Below the pieces are notes generated by a model. That model saw only the letters and a list, made by a program, of their open reading frames with translations. It was not told the origin of the DNA and did no database searches. From Lutjanus erythropterus (lineage: Eukaryota > Chordata > Actinopteri > Lutjaniformes > Lutjanidae), in assembly GCA_020091685.1 (NCBI GenBank), contig CM034600.1, positions 1,764,024-1,828,023 of the forward strand: a stretch of 64,000 bases of DNA. The letters are read 5' to 3'. Below, in pieces: positions 33,606-45,727 of the stretch. Both the position numbers and the translations under genes were made by a program. Each line of letters begins with the position of its first letter. Positions within the stretch are counted from its first letter, which is position 1.

Positions 33606-35340
33606 TGAGATGGAGGACAGGAAACAACAGTTTCTACTCTTTCCCTCAGCTCACTGCTTTGACTGATCTCAATTTAAGCACCATTTGTTGAGCTGCTTCT
33701 GTGGCGTTTTGTCTCAATTGACTTTCTGTTTGGTGTTAGTGTTAGGGGAAAGCAAATACTTTTTTTGGACTGAGGTCACCAATTCATCATTTGACTCTGA
33801 TATTTGACCTTTTTGTGCTGGAAAATAAATCAAAAACATAACAACAAGTTAGGAGTAAACTGGAAAACTGTTCTTGGCAGCATGGAAAAGCCTTGTCACA
33901 ACTTTTGAACTCAAAAACCTTCCACTGAATAAAACCATTGTTGACTCCGTATATTGGTCTAACTCTTGCAAAAACAGCCTCTGTGGTTGTGTAAATGTGT
34001 TCTACTGGGGGATCCTGTTGTTTCTTGCCTGGCCTACGGTTCATCACTGGGGGTCAGAGAGGTTGCTGATACCAGAGTTTGCTCCAATGGAAGCCCCCCT
34101 CCCCCCCCTGCATCATGTGACCTGTGTGGGGTGACTGTCAGTGCACAACAGCCAGAAGCCTAGGGATGGGCTTTTTTTGTACAAAATGAAAACACAGCAC
34201 ATGTACACACAAGTGAACCCATGCGGTGTCACATGTTCACCTGCTGCACTGCGGTCCCTCCTACTTCCCCTTTTCTCAGCAATGTGTCGGCCGTCAGCCA
34301 CAACAACCCTGCAGACTGGCAGTCTGAACTTGGGCTGCACAGCCACTGCAGGCTGCAACTTAGACTTCTGGTTTCGACACCACATCGGCTTCCTGTGGTG
34401 CCTCCGCCCTGCTCTCGGAAGCGTCTTCAGAGGCGACAGTCCTGAGTATCTACATGGTCTTGTCCCAGAATGTCTGTCCTGGTCCTGCTAACACGCAGTG
34501 TCTAAGTCTTCATACTATTTCCAGTCTTTTTATATTGTTGCTGTATTGCCTTTTTTGGCTATGGATTAACTGATATATGAGGCTCATACCTCTGATTTTC
34601 TTCAGGAAAGCTTACTAGACAGTTAGACATTTTGAGGAATGTGCTTGTTCAGCATGAAAGGATAAGTCTTTTATAAAACATGGGTCATATTTTTATGACA
34701 TTCCTAATGAGAAGTCACTCATTAAGATGGCATCAGATGGGGCAAGAAACTGGAACAATCAGGCTATCAGGCAGGTTATAAACAAACCAAGAGGTTAGCC
34801 AAACTTATTTGGAGGAGGCTAACAGACTCATTCAGCAAGCTATTTTTACAAGCAACTCAGTGATTTAAGGGTTTGTTTCTACCAGGTGATTGTTGGAACA
34901 GTGGAAAGACAAACCGAGACAGTTTTACTCTGTTTCTGTTGAGTTTGATTGAACAAGTCGTAGTCATAGTTTGGGGAAAGAAAGGAACTTGAATTCTGAA
35001 GGTGGATGGTTGTATTTTATTTGGTGGGGACAGACACACACACCTGTGTGAATACATCAACATTCACCGGTTGTTGTTGGGCTGACAGTGGCAGGTTGGA
35101 AAATCGTAGCATATTGCTCAAGACCTAGGCCTAAGTATTAATAAAACAGACTTATGTAAACCTGAAAGATGCTGACTGACACAAAATGAAAAGGAAGCTC
35201 AGTATCAGCCCTCCAGAACCTATATGTGTCAAACCAAACTCCAGACCCTCCTCCCTCACGTCTAGTCCTCCTCCCTCACCACTGGAAACCACATGATTTG
35301 GCTCCAGAGTGAAGTCTCTCACTCTCTTTTTCTCCGTATG
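33603..35340. other. Intron DNA, no supported gene
   Basis: No supported feature. A C-rich patch lies at about 34098-34110. The 116-codon frame at 34141-34491 overlaps minus-strand frames and lacks domains. Confidence 0.4.
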
Positions 35341-35360
35341 TCTCTTTTTTAATCGCTCAG

Positions 35361-35640
35361 CCTCTCCCAGAGTTCAACAGTGGAACAAAATGTCCGGCTC
35401 CGGAGCGGAAAGCGCCAGTATGTGCTGGCCAGCCGGCTCGATTTTGATGCTGCCCAGCACCCTGCTCTGAACCAAAGGGCCTCTTTGTGCTCCGGCCTCA
35501 CAAAGATGTACCCCGAGCAGCAAAAAAACATGTCCAAAAACAAAACCAACAGCAGTGTCCCGGCCAGGGGGGCCTGCCTGCAGCCCTACACGCAGGCTCC
35601 AAGAGGAGGAGCTGCCAGAATCGGAGGTTACAAATAAAAC
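35361..35640. promoter_or_regulatory. GC-rich repeat-free block, candidate conserved element (or unrecognised exon)
   Basis: A pyrimidine-rich stretch ending TTTTTTAATCGCTCAG (acceptor-like, 35345-35360) precedes about 280 bp of GC-rich sequence. It is open in the frame read from 35380 (GTG) to 35637 and also substantially open on the minus strand. It contains TCCGGCTCCGGAGCGGAAAG and GCCAGCCGGCTCG. No protein family is recognised, the frame has no ATG start, and no strong donor follows, so a regulatory element is the likelier reading. Confidence 0.25.
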
Positions 35641-35934
35641 CTGGTGAATAAGCTGGAGAGACAGGGAGGAAAGAAGTTTTCCATATGAGCTGAAAAGGCC
35701 CCGCGTGGTCGGCTTCCCCTTGTTTCTCTTCCTCATGGAGCAAGCCCCAATGGCTGTGCAAATGCTCGTTTGTTCACTGAATGCCATATTATCAACCAAA
35801 GCCCTGTTTGCATGGGATAGTACTTGCAGAGTTAATGTTTACTGTTGAATCGCATGTTCCTATGCAAATGAATCAGTTTGGGTATTGAACCTCAGGTTTT
35901 GGTGCCCATGAAAATGTGTTCTTGGAGTAGTAAT

Positions 35935-36330
35935 ATGGTTGCAACTAATGTTGTCAAAAGTATCAATGCTTTTCAATACCACATTGTTTAAAAGAATGCA
36001 TGATAGTATCAAAAGTACCAAAGATATAAAAAAGAAAAGGTTTAAGTGCTTGTTCAAGACCTCAGTTCAATTAAGTCTTTATTGTTTTGAAAAATTATCT
36101 TCTGAAAGAGGTATAGAGTATAATTTCTGTAAACTGGCATTGTATTGAAGTTTAAAAACCTGATTTGTAGCTGAATGTGTTAAGTGGGCATATGATATCG
36201 TCTGAAATCAATTGAAGGCCCCTGTATTGAATGAAAAACGTATCGTTGCAGACATTGTGATATCCGCAAAAATGGTACCGTTGTCCAAAGAATTGATAAA
36301 ATATTGTATCATGATGAAAACTTGTGATTT
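35935..36330. repeat. Old dispersed repeat, same type as 25515-25980
   Basis: GGTTGCAACTAATGTTGTCAAAAGTATC at the left and GATATCCGCAAAAATGGTACCG with TATTGTATCATG at the right. It has AGTATCAAAAGTACCAAAG inside. Confidence 0.5.
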
Positions 36331-37198
36331 ATGCGCTGATCTGATATTTCTAATCAAATTTGTTTGCCATGAAATGTGACCCTGCTATGTTCCATATGCC
36401 AATTTTTTTAATACACACTTGTATTGGAACTCAGTATCCTCTGGTATGCAAAGTTCAGGTATTAGAATCTGTGTCGAAAGAAAAAAATGATATCAGAGCG
36501 TCTCTAATCATTGGGATTTGGTCTCAAATTTGAGTTGAAACAGAGACTTTTCTCCCTCAGAGCTGAGTGTGTAGTAAAATTCCTCTGTCACGAGGTCTCA
36601 AGGTAACTGTGCTCCAGAAGAAAATAAGGTTTAAAGCAGAGCTGGTGACAAATAGGGAGAGTGTTTCGAAAGAAATAACAAACTCATGACTATCAGCGCC
36701 TCTCACAGTCATAAACAGATAGCCAGACACGGTCTCCAAGCTGCTGCGTCTCCGTTAACCTCGGCTTTCACTGGGCTGTATTTGCTCACCCTGTGTGTGT
36801 ATGTTTCCATACAGTAGTGCTAATGAACTTTGAGCCTCGTCTTGAGGCCTCGGCAGCCGTCTGCGATAGTAAAAACACAGTCACCAGCCGCGTGAATGTT
36901 GTTTCCTGCCCTTGATAATGCGGCCAACCACTGTGGCGACCTGAGCGTTCCACCCTGAACTCTCAGCTTTACAGCATCAGAGATATGCCTCAATACCTGC
37001 CATACACACATATGCACACACACAGCATGGGCCACTTTGGGCCAATTGTTGACTGCTGGCTGCACGCAGGGCGCGTCGTACAAAGTCCCATTCAGAGTGT
37101 TAATTAGGCTAACCTGAAGTTCACCGACCGGCCGTTCATTACAGAAATAGCACTGAAGTCCCAGAGAGGATGGCTTAAAATGTATTCTATCCTGCGCG

Positions 37199-37200
<2 letters not shown>
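36331..37200. other. Intron DNA; a possible conserved block at 36840-37000
   Basis: The block 36840-37000 (CGTCTTGAGGCCTCGGCAGC, ATGCGGCCAACCACTGTGGC) and 37100-37160 (TTAATTAGGCTAACC, CCGACCGGCCGTTC) are repeat-free and CpG-bearing. Nothing more is supported. Confidence 0.3.
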
Positions 37201-37202
<2 letters not shown>

Positions 37203-37262
<60 letters not shown>

Positions 37263-37272
37263 TGTGTGTGTG
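37203..37272. repeat. (GT)35 microsatellite, 70 bp
   Basis: Almost pure, with one GA-type interruption near 37261. Confidence 0.95.
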
Positions 37273-37433
37273 TAGGTCGATGCTAGGGCAGCAGCAGCAG
37301 CTAGCACGGAAATTTCTATTTCACTCTATTAGTTTGATGGGGGGCAGACAGTCAGACACCTCTGTGGTGTACAGGGAGGGAGGGGAAAAGCGATAATGGA
37401 TTTACTTTAGTGTGTGTTTCAAGGTGCCAGACA

Positions 37434-37484
37434 GTCTCTCTCTCTCTCCCTCTCTCTCTTTCTCCTCTCTCTCTCTCTCACTTG
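37434..37484. repeat. (CT)n microsatellite, imperfect
   Basis: CTCTCT runs interrupted by CCC and TTT, followed by a poly-A of 14 at about 37543-37556. Confidence 0.85.
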
Positions 37485-37620
37485 TTCTCTCAGAGTGGGC
37501 TAGGCAGGAGCTGGAGCATTATGGGAAGGCAGCCTTGTGTGAAAAAAAAAAAAAAACTACTCTCCCTCTTCCTTTCATGCTTGGAGAGAGCTGCAGCATT
37601 TAGTGAGAGAGGCATCAGAC

Positions 37621-37625
<5 letters not shown>

Positions 37626-37667
<42 letters not shown>
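37626..37667. repeat. (GT)21 microsatellite
   Basis: Uninterrupted 42 bp. Confidence 0.95.
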
Positions 37668-37669
<2 letters not shown>

Positions 37670-37850
37670 CTCGTGAGTCTAATGCACCGCCTCCACACAG
37701 CACAGCACAGCACTCTGGCCCTACATTATCCCAAATGCTGCTGCTGTGATTGGAGCGGTAATGCGGTTGCTAAGCAAATGCAGTTTTCTTGGACTAAATC
37801 GGAATGGGCAAGACTGCTTCCTGGCTGGCTGGCTGGTGGGCCGGGCTTGG

Positions 37851-37906
37851 GTGCTGCTGCCGCCGCCGCCGCTGCTGCCACTGCTGTTGCTGATGCTGCT
37901 GCGTGC
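37851..37906. repeat. CTG/CCG trinucleotide-rich run
   Basis: GTGCTGCTGCCGCCGCCGCC followed by further imperfect GCTGCTG units. Open frames across it are alanine, leucine or proline runs and are artefacts. Confidence 0.85.
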
Positions 37907-37909
37907 TAA

Positions 37910-38959
37910 CATGAGTCACACACAGAGACATACACACACGCACATGGAAGCACTGCAGCACCAGACGAACCTCACAAAGTAGCTCAACTTTACATTAGTC
38001 CACTGGATAAAACAGCGGTCTGTCTTTCATGTGTCTGGTGCGCCCCAACACCGTCATTTAACAATGATCTTACTACTCATTAATTTCTCAGAGCTGTAAT
38101 TATATTTCTTAGACCTGCTGAAATTAGTCACTGCCTCTGATCCAGCAGGGAACCAGCCCTTATGTCCAAAATTTCAGTAATTTCGCATGACTAAAATCAA
38201 AGTAGTGAGATTAGATAAGTAGTGAGACAGTTGACTTTTGCAACAATTTGTCATTTTAGCAGCTCATTGCGAGAAGACAGTGACTAATAATGAGTTAAGG
38301 AGTAGTGGTGGGCCACAACAAAAGGCTTCAAATGATTCAACCAAAGCAACTGCTGTGTTTATTTGTGTGCTGAATACACCCATTCTTGAGAATTGGGACA
38401 AATCATGTCCAACCAAATAAAATAAAAAATTGATCAATGCTAACACTTGAATTTCCATTTTATGGTGCATTGGAAAAAATTATTTATATGAAAATATATG
38501 TAACATGAAATGTTTTGGTTTGAAACTCAGCATCACTAGGAGGCTGGCCTGTTACAAGGTTTAATCGCCTAGAGTTTGATAATAGCATAATGAAGAGTAA
38601 AAATCAAAACCTCCCAATTCTCAAGAGTGAGCAGCAACAATACTTAGAAGAAAAAAGAAAACTAACGCAGAGAATGCTAAACTTCAACTAAACTTTTCTA
38701 CGTCACTGGCAGTGAAAGCAGGACTTTGTGTTTTGAGTAGCTTATGGTGGCTAATGTTAGATAATGCCAGCATGTCTACATCCTGGGTTATATTCCTGGA
38801 CAGCTGTAGAGTCCACTTTGAGTTTGAATCTCACGTACTCTTACACACACAGAAAGTATAATACCAGCTTGAGACTGATAATGAGCAAATCAGCAAACAC
38901 ACTGTACTTCAGTAGGATACATGTTTTATATTTCAGAATTCATTATATAGTCTAGCTTT
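37910..38959. other. Intron DNA, no supported feature
   Basis: Unique-looking AT-rich sequence without recognised elements. Confidence 0.4.
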
Positions 38960-39186
38960 AATGTCTTGATTATTATTTTTTGATTAATCAGTGTCCATGA
39001 CTAGCGAAAAAATTCCATCACATTTTTTCAGAGCCCAAGGTGAGGACCACAGATTGCTTATTATGTCTAACTGTCCAAAAGTCTGCAAATTCTCACCTTT
39101 AAGACGCTGGAATCAGCGAATAGTATCAATCAATTATCGGTTATTTCAGTTGTGGTTGACAATCATTTATTGCTCCACTAACTGAT
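38960..39186 (+). mobile_element. Family A repeat, diverged
   Basis: TCTTGATTATTATTTTTTGATTAATC, CAGAGCCCAAGGTGAGGACCAC, TAAGACGCTGGAATCAGCGAATAG and a degraded end TTATTGCTCCACTAACTG. Confidence 0.65.
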
Positions 39187-39399
39187 CATTTGACTCACTG
39201 TTTAAGCAATAACTTAGAGGATTATTTTAAGAATATGAAGAAAATGTTACCAATTGAACATTCCAATAATTAGCAATGTTCAAAATGAAATCTGAACAGT
39301 TTCAAAAGTTGATATTTTGATAAGATAAAACCTGCGTTACGGCAGCGTTACATCATTTAGAAAAGATGCTCTATGCAGTCCATTCAAAGGCAGATAGCG

Positions 39400-39730
39400 T
39401 CATGTTGATAAGTTCAGTCCAAGCCACTATCTGCTCTCTGGTTGCCGATCAGCCCGCCAGCCGGCGGCTCGTGTTTCCGGTAAGACGAGACGGCAGCGCG
39501 GGGTCAACTGTCCATCAGAGATCGAGGTGGAGGCATAAGGTGGGGAGGGGCCGGGGGGGTCAGTTCCTGAAGACAGCTTTAATTAAAGCAGTAGCCAGTT
39601 GGGTTACGGGTCGGCACGACACATTCTTGTCAGGAGACCCGAGAGCGACAGGGCCGTCAATTAGCCCGTCCAGAAGTCAAGAGGTGGTAACGTGGAGGGC
39701 CCAAAGGTGCACGCAGGGATCCACTTTCAA
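39400..39730. promoter_or_regulatory. CpG-bearing block with a homeodomain palindrome; candidate enhancer
   Basis: A repeat-free block, unusually rich in CpG for this intron (CCGCCAGCCGGCGGCTCG, AAGACGAGACGGCAGCGCGG, TACGGGTCGGCACGACAC, CCCGAGAGCGACAGG). It contains a 14-bp perfect palindrome GCTTTAATTAAAGC at 39576-39589 and GTCAATTAGCCCG near 39658, both homeodomain-type cores. No coding similarity is seen in the 138-codon open frame 39366-39782. The enhancer role is inferred. Confidence 0.4.
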
Positions 39731-40087
39731 ACATGTTTGGGGTAGTAGTACTGTCTATATATGTGTGTGGGTTTCTGCCTAAGAGCACGGTGTCATCTAC
39801 TTTTAGCTTCACACTCAAGAGTGTCACATTTCCTCACCTTACGTCTAAATGACTCCACTGAGTACTCAGTATGTCCTACTTTAACATATGGAACACACTT
39901 TCTGTCACTGGCGATGGAGTAAACACCCCAAAACACTGATTATTTTATTACCAATAAAGTCATTTACAGTTAATTAGCTATTTCAGTTAAACACAACACA
40001 GACAACAAAACAAACTGTGTGGTGGTATGTGTGTACTGTCTGAAAGATGACTTAAAAGCTTGTCCCAGTTAGTGGTGACAAAGGTGA

Positions 40088-40419
40088 AAAATCAGTTGAT
40101 TACAAAAATTTAACTGAAAGCAGAATCAGTCATTTAAAATGAATGCTTTTTAAGAAAAAAAAGTCTAAATTCTCTCATTTCAGCTTATTAAATGTCAGTA
40201 TTTTCTGGTGTCTTTATTCCTTTGTGACAGTAAACTGAACTTCTTTGGGTTGTGGACAAAACAAGACATTTGAGGACATCATCTTGGACTTTAGGAAACA
40301 CTGATCAACATTTTTCGTCATTTTTGGACGGTTTATGGGCCAGACAACTAATAAATTAATTGAGTAAAATAATCGACAGATTAATCGATAATGCAAATAA
40401 TTGTAAGTTGCAGCCCTAG
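40088..40419 (-). mobile_element. Family A repeat, reversed, full length
   Basis: TCTCTCATTTCAGCTTATTAAATG, TGACAGTAAACTGAACTTCTTTGG, GACAAAACAAGACATTTGAGGAC, then TTAATCGATAATGCAAATAATTG and TTGCAGCCCTAG. One of the best-kept copies. A further 80 bp of AATTAATCGAGAAGAAAAAG-like sequence follows to about 40500. Confidence 0.8.
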
Positions 40420-40499
40420 AACAAACCCTATAATCAATTATCAAAATAATTGGAGAATAATTTACTACTAATCAATTAATCGAGAAGAAAAAGATATTA

Positions 40500-42220
40500 A
40501 CCACAACCAGTATAGTTAACTTGCTAATAGCAGCAGTATACCATGGCATGAAAACTTTGTCAGGGTCGTCATAATGGATTATAAAAATGTGCTAACAATA
40601 ATTGTGTAATACCGTATACCTTGATGCTGTGTCATCTAAGAATCTCATACCATTGCAAGTCTATTTGCTAGCAAAAAAGATACCAAATAAGACATATACA
40701 GTTAAGTAAGGCATCATATTTCACTTTTGACTAAGCTAGGCTAGCATTTTCATTAGTAGGAGTAACTCTATGCTACAAGATGTAAGGGAATGCTCTTAAA
40801 GGAATCAATGTGATTTTTATCATCTTTACCTCCAAAAGTGTTTAGCTTAGCACAGAGACTGGAAGCAGGGGGAAAGTGCTAGCATAGCTTTTTGAAACGT
40901 GAAATGGGAACAAGGGCTGCTCAGCATTTGATAATAGGGTTGCAACAGTGTGAGATTTTCACAGTACATCAACCGTCTGAGGAAATATCGTTGGACTGGA
41001 AAATATACATTTTTCTTTCTTTTAATGTCCTGACAGACATGAACCTTTTTTGATAACACTAATACAGTAGAATTGAAGGATAACTGTCCATTTACTGTCA
41101 TGGTATACTATGAAACAAGTAAACCCTACTTGATAACAGTGCTAGTTTGATCTCTGAGTTTCTACCTTTTTTGAGATTTTAGTTTGTGACATATTTGAAC
41201 CATTTTTACATTCAATAAAATCTGCCAAACTGCTCAATCCATCAGTGTAAAATTAAGAACTTAACCTAGATGATGTACAGTGAAAAGATATTGGCCATGG
41301 ACATAGATACATAGATACTGTTGCTATGGACACATTTTTGATTGAGGTTTGATATCCAGTGCTGTTCCTGTCTATCAAATCTTTTCTTCATTTGGGTAAG
41401 GCAACAAATTATTACCAAAATGTTGGCCTGTTCCTTTAAATGATTCTTCACCGCACCATATAATGTAGCCCATCCCTGTACAAGTGTTCTGTGCTGCTAC
41501 ATGGAACCCTTTTTGTTGAGTGTGTGTGTGTGTGTGTGTGCGAGGGAGGCCTCATGTGGGCCTGACCTGATTCCAGCCAAGCATCGCGTGCCTGACCAGA
41601 GCATCTCTCTGTTCTCTTTCTCTCTCTTTCTCTTTCCCATCCACCCCTCCATCCCTCTCTCTCTTGCTCGCTCGCTCTGCCCCTCTCTCCATCCTCTCTC
41701 ATCCATTCTTCTCTCTCTTTTTTTCTCTTTTCTTTTTTCCCTGCATTACAGTGTGCCTCACCGCCCATGCTGCACAGTTCACTTGAACACACTCTTTCAT
41801 GCACACACACACTCCCACACACAGGGTCCCACGGGCTCCCAGCATGCTTACCTCAGTGGAACTGAACTGAGCAATTTCACAGCCGCTGTACGGCAGACAG
41901 AATGAGAGTGGCACTGTCTGCCTCCATGCTGCTCACTGGGACGGGAAGAAAGATTTACATATCTGGGTTAAAGTTTACCATAAAACGGGAAATCAGCTTT
42001 TTCCACTGTAGATATCAAACCACAATGTTTTTGCACAGAAGATACAAGTTATGCAGAATACTTCCTGCACAGTGCATGCATGCAAACCTATCATCACTGA
42101 GGAGTCTTGAGGGCCCAGTTTAACCTGCCAACCTGCTGCTGGACATCTGCCAGTGTGGAGCAGAGGGCGTGAATACTTTGCCATGTTTTATGTTTCACTG
42201 GGCAGGTGGGAGGACAGCTA

Positions 42221-42222
<2 letters not shown>
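40500..42222. other. Intron DNA, no supported gene; short GT and CT tracts
   Basis: A (GT)11 lies at 41519-41540 and a CT/TTTCTC-rich tract at 41608-41740. Open frames over these are low-complexity. Confidence 0.45.
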
Positions 42223-42271
<49 letters not shown>

Positions 42272-42288
42272 TGTGTGCGTGCGCGCGT
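42223..42288. repeat. (GT)n microsatellite ending in GCGCGCG
   Basis: GT run with one ATGT interruption passing into GTGCGTGCGCGCGTG, an alternating purine-pyrimidine (Z-DNA-prone) tract. A (CA)n of opposite polarity follows at 42465-42502. Confidence 0.9.
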
Positions 42289-42464
42289 GCCTGCGATGGC
42301 AGTAGATTTTCAGTGTGCAGGAGCACGCACACACACACTCTCACTGAGATGACAGGGGTGACATGATGATGAAACCTGGAGACGTAAATGATGCTGTTGT
42401 TCAATTAGACACATAAGCTATCAGGTTTCTAGCTTGCTAACATGTAACCCCAGCCCTTCTCTCT

Positions 42465-42502
42465 CACACACACACACATGCACACACACACACACACACA
42501 CA
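42465..42502. repeat. (CA)n microsatellite, interrupted
   Basis: CA run with one TGCA interruption near 42478. Confidence 0.9.
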
Positions 42503-42707
42503 TACATGCCTCCTTTAAATGTGTCCAAATGGTCACTCTCTAAAGATTTAAGGGGAAATTTCTGCAGTTTTCATGTGAGTGTCAGTTTTGATTGTAACTG
42601 TAAATGTAAATTGTAAATGTCACTTGAAGCGATAAATCCCTCAGTAGGTTCTTTTACACCAAATAAGCTCAGGTTCTTGAAGTAGGTCCATTCAATATTC
42701 TTTGAAC

Positions 42708-42893
42708 TAGGGCTGCAACTAATGATTGTTTCCAATGTTGATGAATCTCGCAATTATTTTCTCAATTAATCGATTAATCGATAAGTTGTTTTGTCTGCCA
42801 GAAGTGTCTGAAAAATAGTGAAAAATGTTGATTGGTGTTCCCCGAAGCCCAAGGTGACATCCTCAAACATCTTGCTATGTCCACAACCCCACA
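42708..42893 (+). mobile_element. Family A repeat, 5' half only
   Basis: TAGGGCTGCAACTAATGATTG, then CTCAATTAATCGATTAATCGATAAG, then AAGCCCAAGGTGACATCCTC, stopping after GTCCACAACCCC. The rest of the family is absent. Confidence 0.8.
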
Positions 42894-44220
42894 TTGGTTC
42901 CCAATGAAACCTGCTATTTTTTTGTTTCCTGCTAGGAAACAACTTTTCAGACTCTGAACCAATTTATTTTTGGTGGAAAAGGCTCAAATGCGTGCTTTAT
43001 CGACTGAGAGCATTCTAATGCTGCAAAATCTGTTGTTTTTTTGCATCCAGTGAGTCTGGACTCACCTCTAGGTAGCCAGGGGCCGTATCAGGTGATTATT
43101 TTTGTCACCGTTAGGGTTAGGATTATGTAATGTCTTGGCCAGCAAAGTAATAGCAAAGGCTAAGATGGTGATACATATAAACATGGACATAAGAAGCTTG
43201 AGTGCAATGCATCCTGGTACATGTAGGCAGGAGAACTCATCTTTCTTGGTCATTGTAGCAGCACTGAGGAATTTATCGCTTCAGTTGCCTACATCTACCA
43301 TCACCAACTGGACATCCACATGAAAAGTGCTGAATTTTCCCTTCAGAGCATATAAAAACACCAGTATGGTCCTTTAACGGCTAGCTTTTCCAAGCTGCCA
43401 CTATACTGTGCCTCATTACAGACTCCATAGGGTTCGGCCACCCCCCATTCCCGCCCCCGACCATCTTTCAGAGGTTCTGTTGTCGGGAGGGATGATCCAA
43501 GGCCTGTCATCCCCAATTACCCAGATGTGGGCCTCGGCCTCTCTCCCTCCCCGCTAATCCCTCCTTTCTCTCCCCCTCTTTTCCTCTCTATTCTTCTGGT
43601 TTGGACACAAAATGATAGTGGGGCGAGTAACGCCATTGTTTGAGAGACTTATGTAAGGGTTATTAAGGCACATACAGTATGCGTGCTATATAATCCTGCT
43701 GGGTTTTTTGGTCATCACCTCATTTTTATTATGACGCACAACATAAATAGACCTATTAGAGGGTGGTCTTTTGTCAGTTATAATATAGAGAAGCCGGAAA
43801 ATTCAGCAACAGGTAGCCGTAGCTGAAAACTGTAAAACTTAAAGGTCAGGATCTCTTCATATAGACATCTAAATGATATGGAACTGTAAGACTATCAACT
43901 TTAAAGATGTTTTTTCAAAAACTGCAGTCCACCTGTAGGATCATTTAAAAATATTGTATGAAAAAGTGTTAGATTAAAAACCCCTGATTTACACTGATAT
44001 GTTTCAAACTTGTGGTGAACCATAGTAAATATTGTCCAGCATCAACCAAAGTTAGCAACAGTTTCCAAGATGTAAACATTTTTACACAATAAAGATAACC
44101 ATAGTAACTTCATCTTTAATCTCTGCTTTAAACAAAGTGCAGCATCTGAAACTCCCTTTCTGGTGACCAAATCGTTGTGGGCAGCAGATTCAACAGTTTT
44201 CCGAAATTTTTACAACAGTC
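42894..44220. other. Intron DNA; possible conserved block at 43430-43610
   Basis: 43430-43610 (GTTCGGCCACCCCCCATTCC, CATCCCCAATTACCCAGATG) is repeat-free and GC-richer. No gene is supported. Confidence 0.35.
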
Positions 44221-44356
44221 ACAATCAGCATACTTCCCAACCATAAGACCTGAAAAATAGAGCTAGAAATTCAAATCTGAGAATGAGAATATGAGAATTG
44301 TAATGCAATGAAAAATGGGAGTGTCCTGGAAAAATCAGGAAGTTGGCAAGTATGAC
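44220..44356. repeat. Fragment of a fish repeat ending 'GTTGGCAAGTATG'
   Basis: CATACTTCCCAACC at 44229 faces AGTTGGCAAGTATGAC at 44340-44355, so the segment has short inverted ends; GTGTCCTGGAAAAATCAGGA lies just inside. No target duplication was checked with certainty. Confidence 0.5.
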
Positions 44357-45727
44357 GCTCAGTTCATGCAGTAGCTGGTCAGGTATGCAGAAGTGTTTGA
44401 ACTGTTTTTTTATTCACCAAGTTTGTCGGAAGCATACCGAAGTTTCTCAACTTCTAAGCCTCTTTCCAGTTCTCCTTGGAGTCCGTGGCAGCTCAGAGGG
44501 CGTCTGGTATCACTTCCAGCCTCGACTCATCTTTATTCTCCTGAGGAGAAAGAGGCGAAGGTCAGCAGCCTCAAAAATAGAGCAGAGCCTGCTCTTTCTC
44601 CTTTGGGCATGCCCTGATTGAGCTTAGAGTTGTGATTCGGTGCTGTCTGCAGTGTTGGTAACGACACCAAATCAGCTACCAAGAACCCTGACAAGCTCTT
44701 TGTATTGTCTCTTCACATTCTCGTCTTGACTTGACTGGGAGAGTCGGTGTTTACAGAATGTGTGAACACCACTCATGCACTTTTTGTGAGAGGCCCATCC
44801 TGTGTGCGGGGGACCTACTTTTATCAGCTGACCTACTTCACAAAGCACTTTGTAATCATATTGGATCTGTTAATTTGGTGTTTTGCACCTCTATGTGGTT
44901 CTTTTTAGCAGCCTTGCGAGGCCGGCCCATGCTGGTCAGGGGGGAGAGAGGACAGACTGCCACCACTGCTGCGTCTTTAAAAACTCTCTCCAAGCTGCTT
45001 TTCAGATTACCAGCGCTGCAAACTAGGTAATCGCCCCTCAGCACGAAAGGGCTTATATACCAACTGCAAAGTACGCACAATTCATTTCCAGCGCCACCTC
45101 ACCCTGCTTGCTACTTTAATCGGATTCTTGTTTTTGCTGTTTTGTTCTCACTATTATGCGAGTGGGTGCTGTTGTTTACCACTCATTCTTGTTGGATGCA
45201 CAGCACTTATGCTTATGGCTGCTGTAGTATATGTGAGTGGGAGTGTGTGCTAGGCTGTGTATGTTTGCGTGACTGATCATTTCAAGCCTTCTCAGCTTTT
45301 TCCTGGTGGCAGGTGGCACCAATATGGTGTTACAGAGCTGCATGTAAACCAAAGATACATAAAAAGGAAGGAAGAGGGACAGGGAAAAATAGAAAATGAG
45401 GCACGAAAAAAAGATGACCAGATTCAGTGTTGACATGATGCATGTTTGTCATATTGGTATAAAACAAAACAGTTATCACATTTGTTTCAGTAATAACTAT
45501 ATCAAGCCAGATGGGATCAGTATTCCTCTCAGGGTTAAATGCTAATATTTTTAAGCACTGGCCTCCAAGCCCCTAAATTTGGAGGCCAGGGCTATGGCAG
45601 TATAGATTTGTTTACTGTCACATTTATAAAGCAACATATTCCTGCAGGTTGCCAGTGGAGAATCACATATTGGTAGCTAGCTGCCGATTAATTCCTTTAG
45701 AATATTGAACTAAAAGGCACAAAGGAA
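44357..45727. other. Intron DNA, no supported gene
   Basis: Open frames (44343-44621, 44731-45030, 45176-45436) show no recognised domains. Nothing else is supported. Confidence 0.4.
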
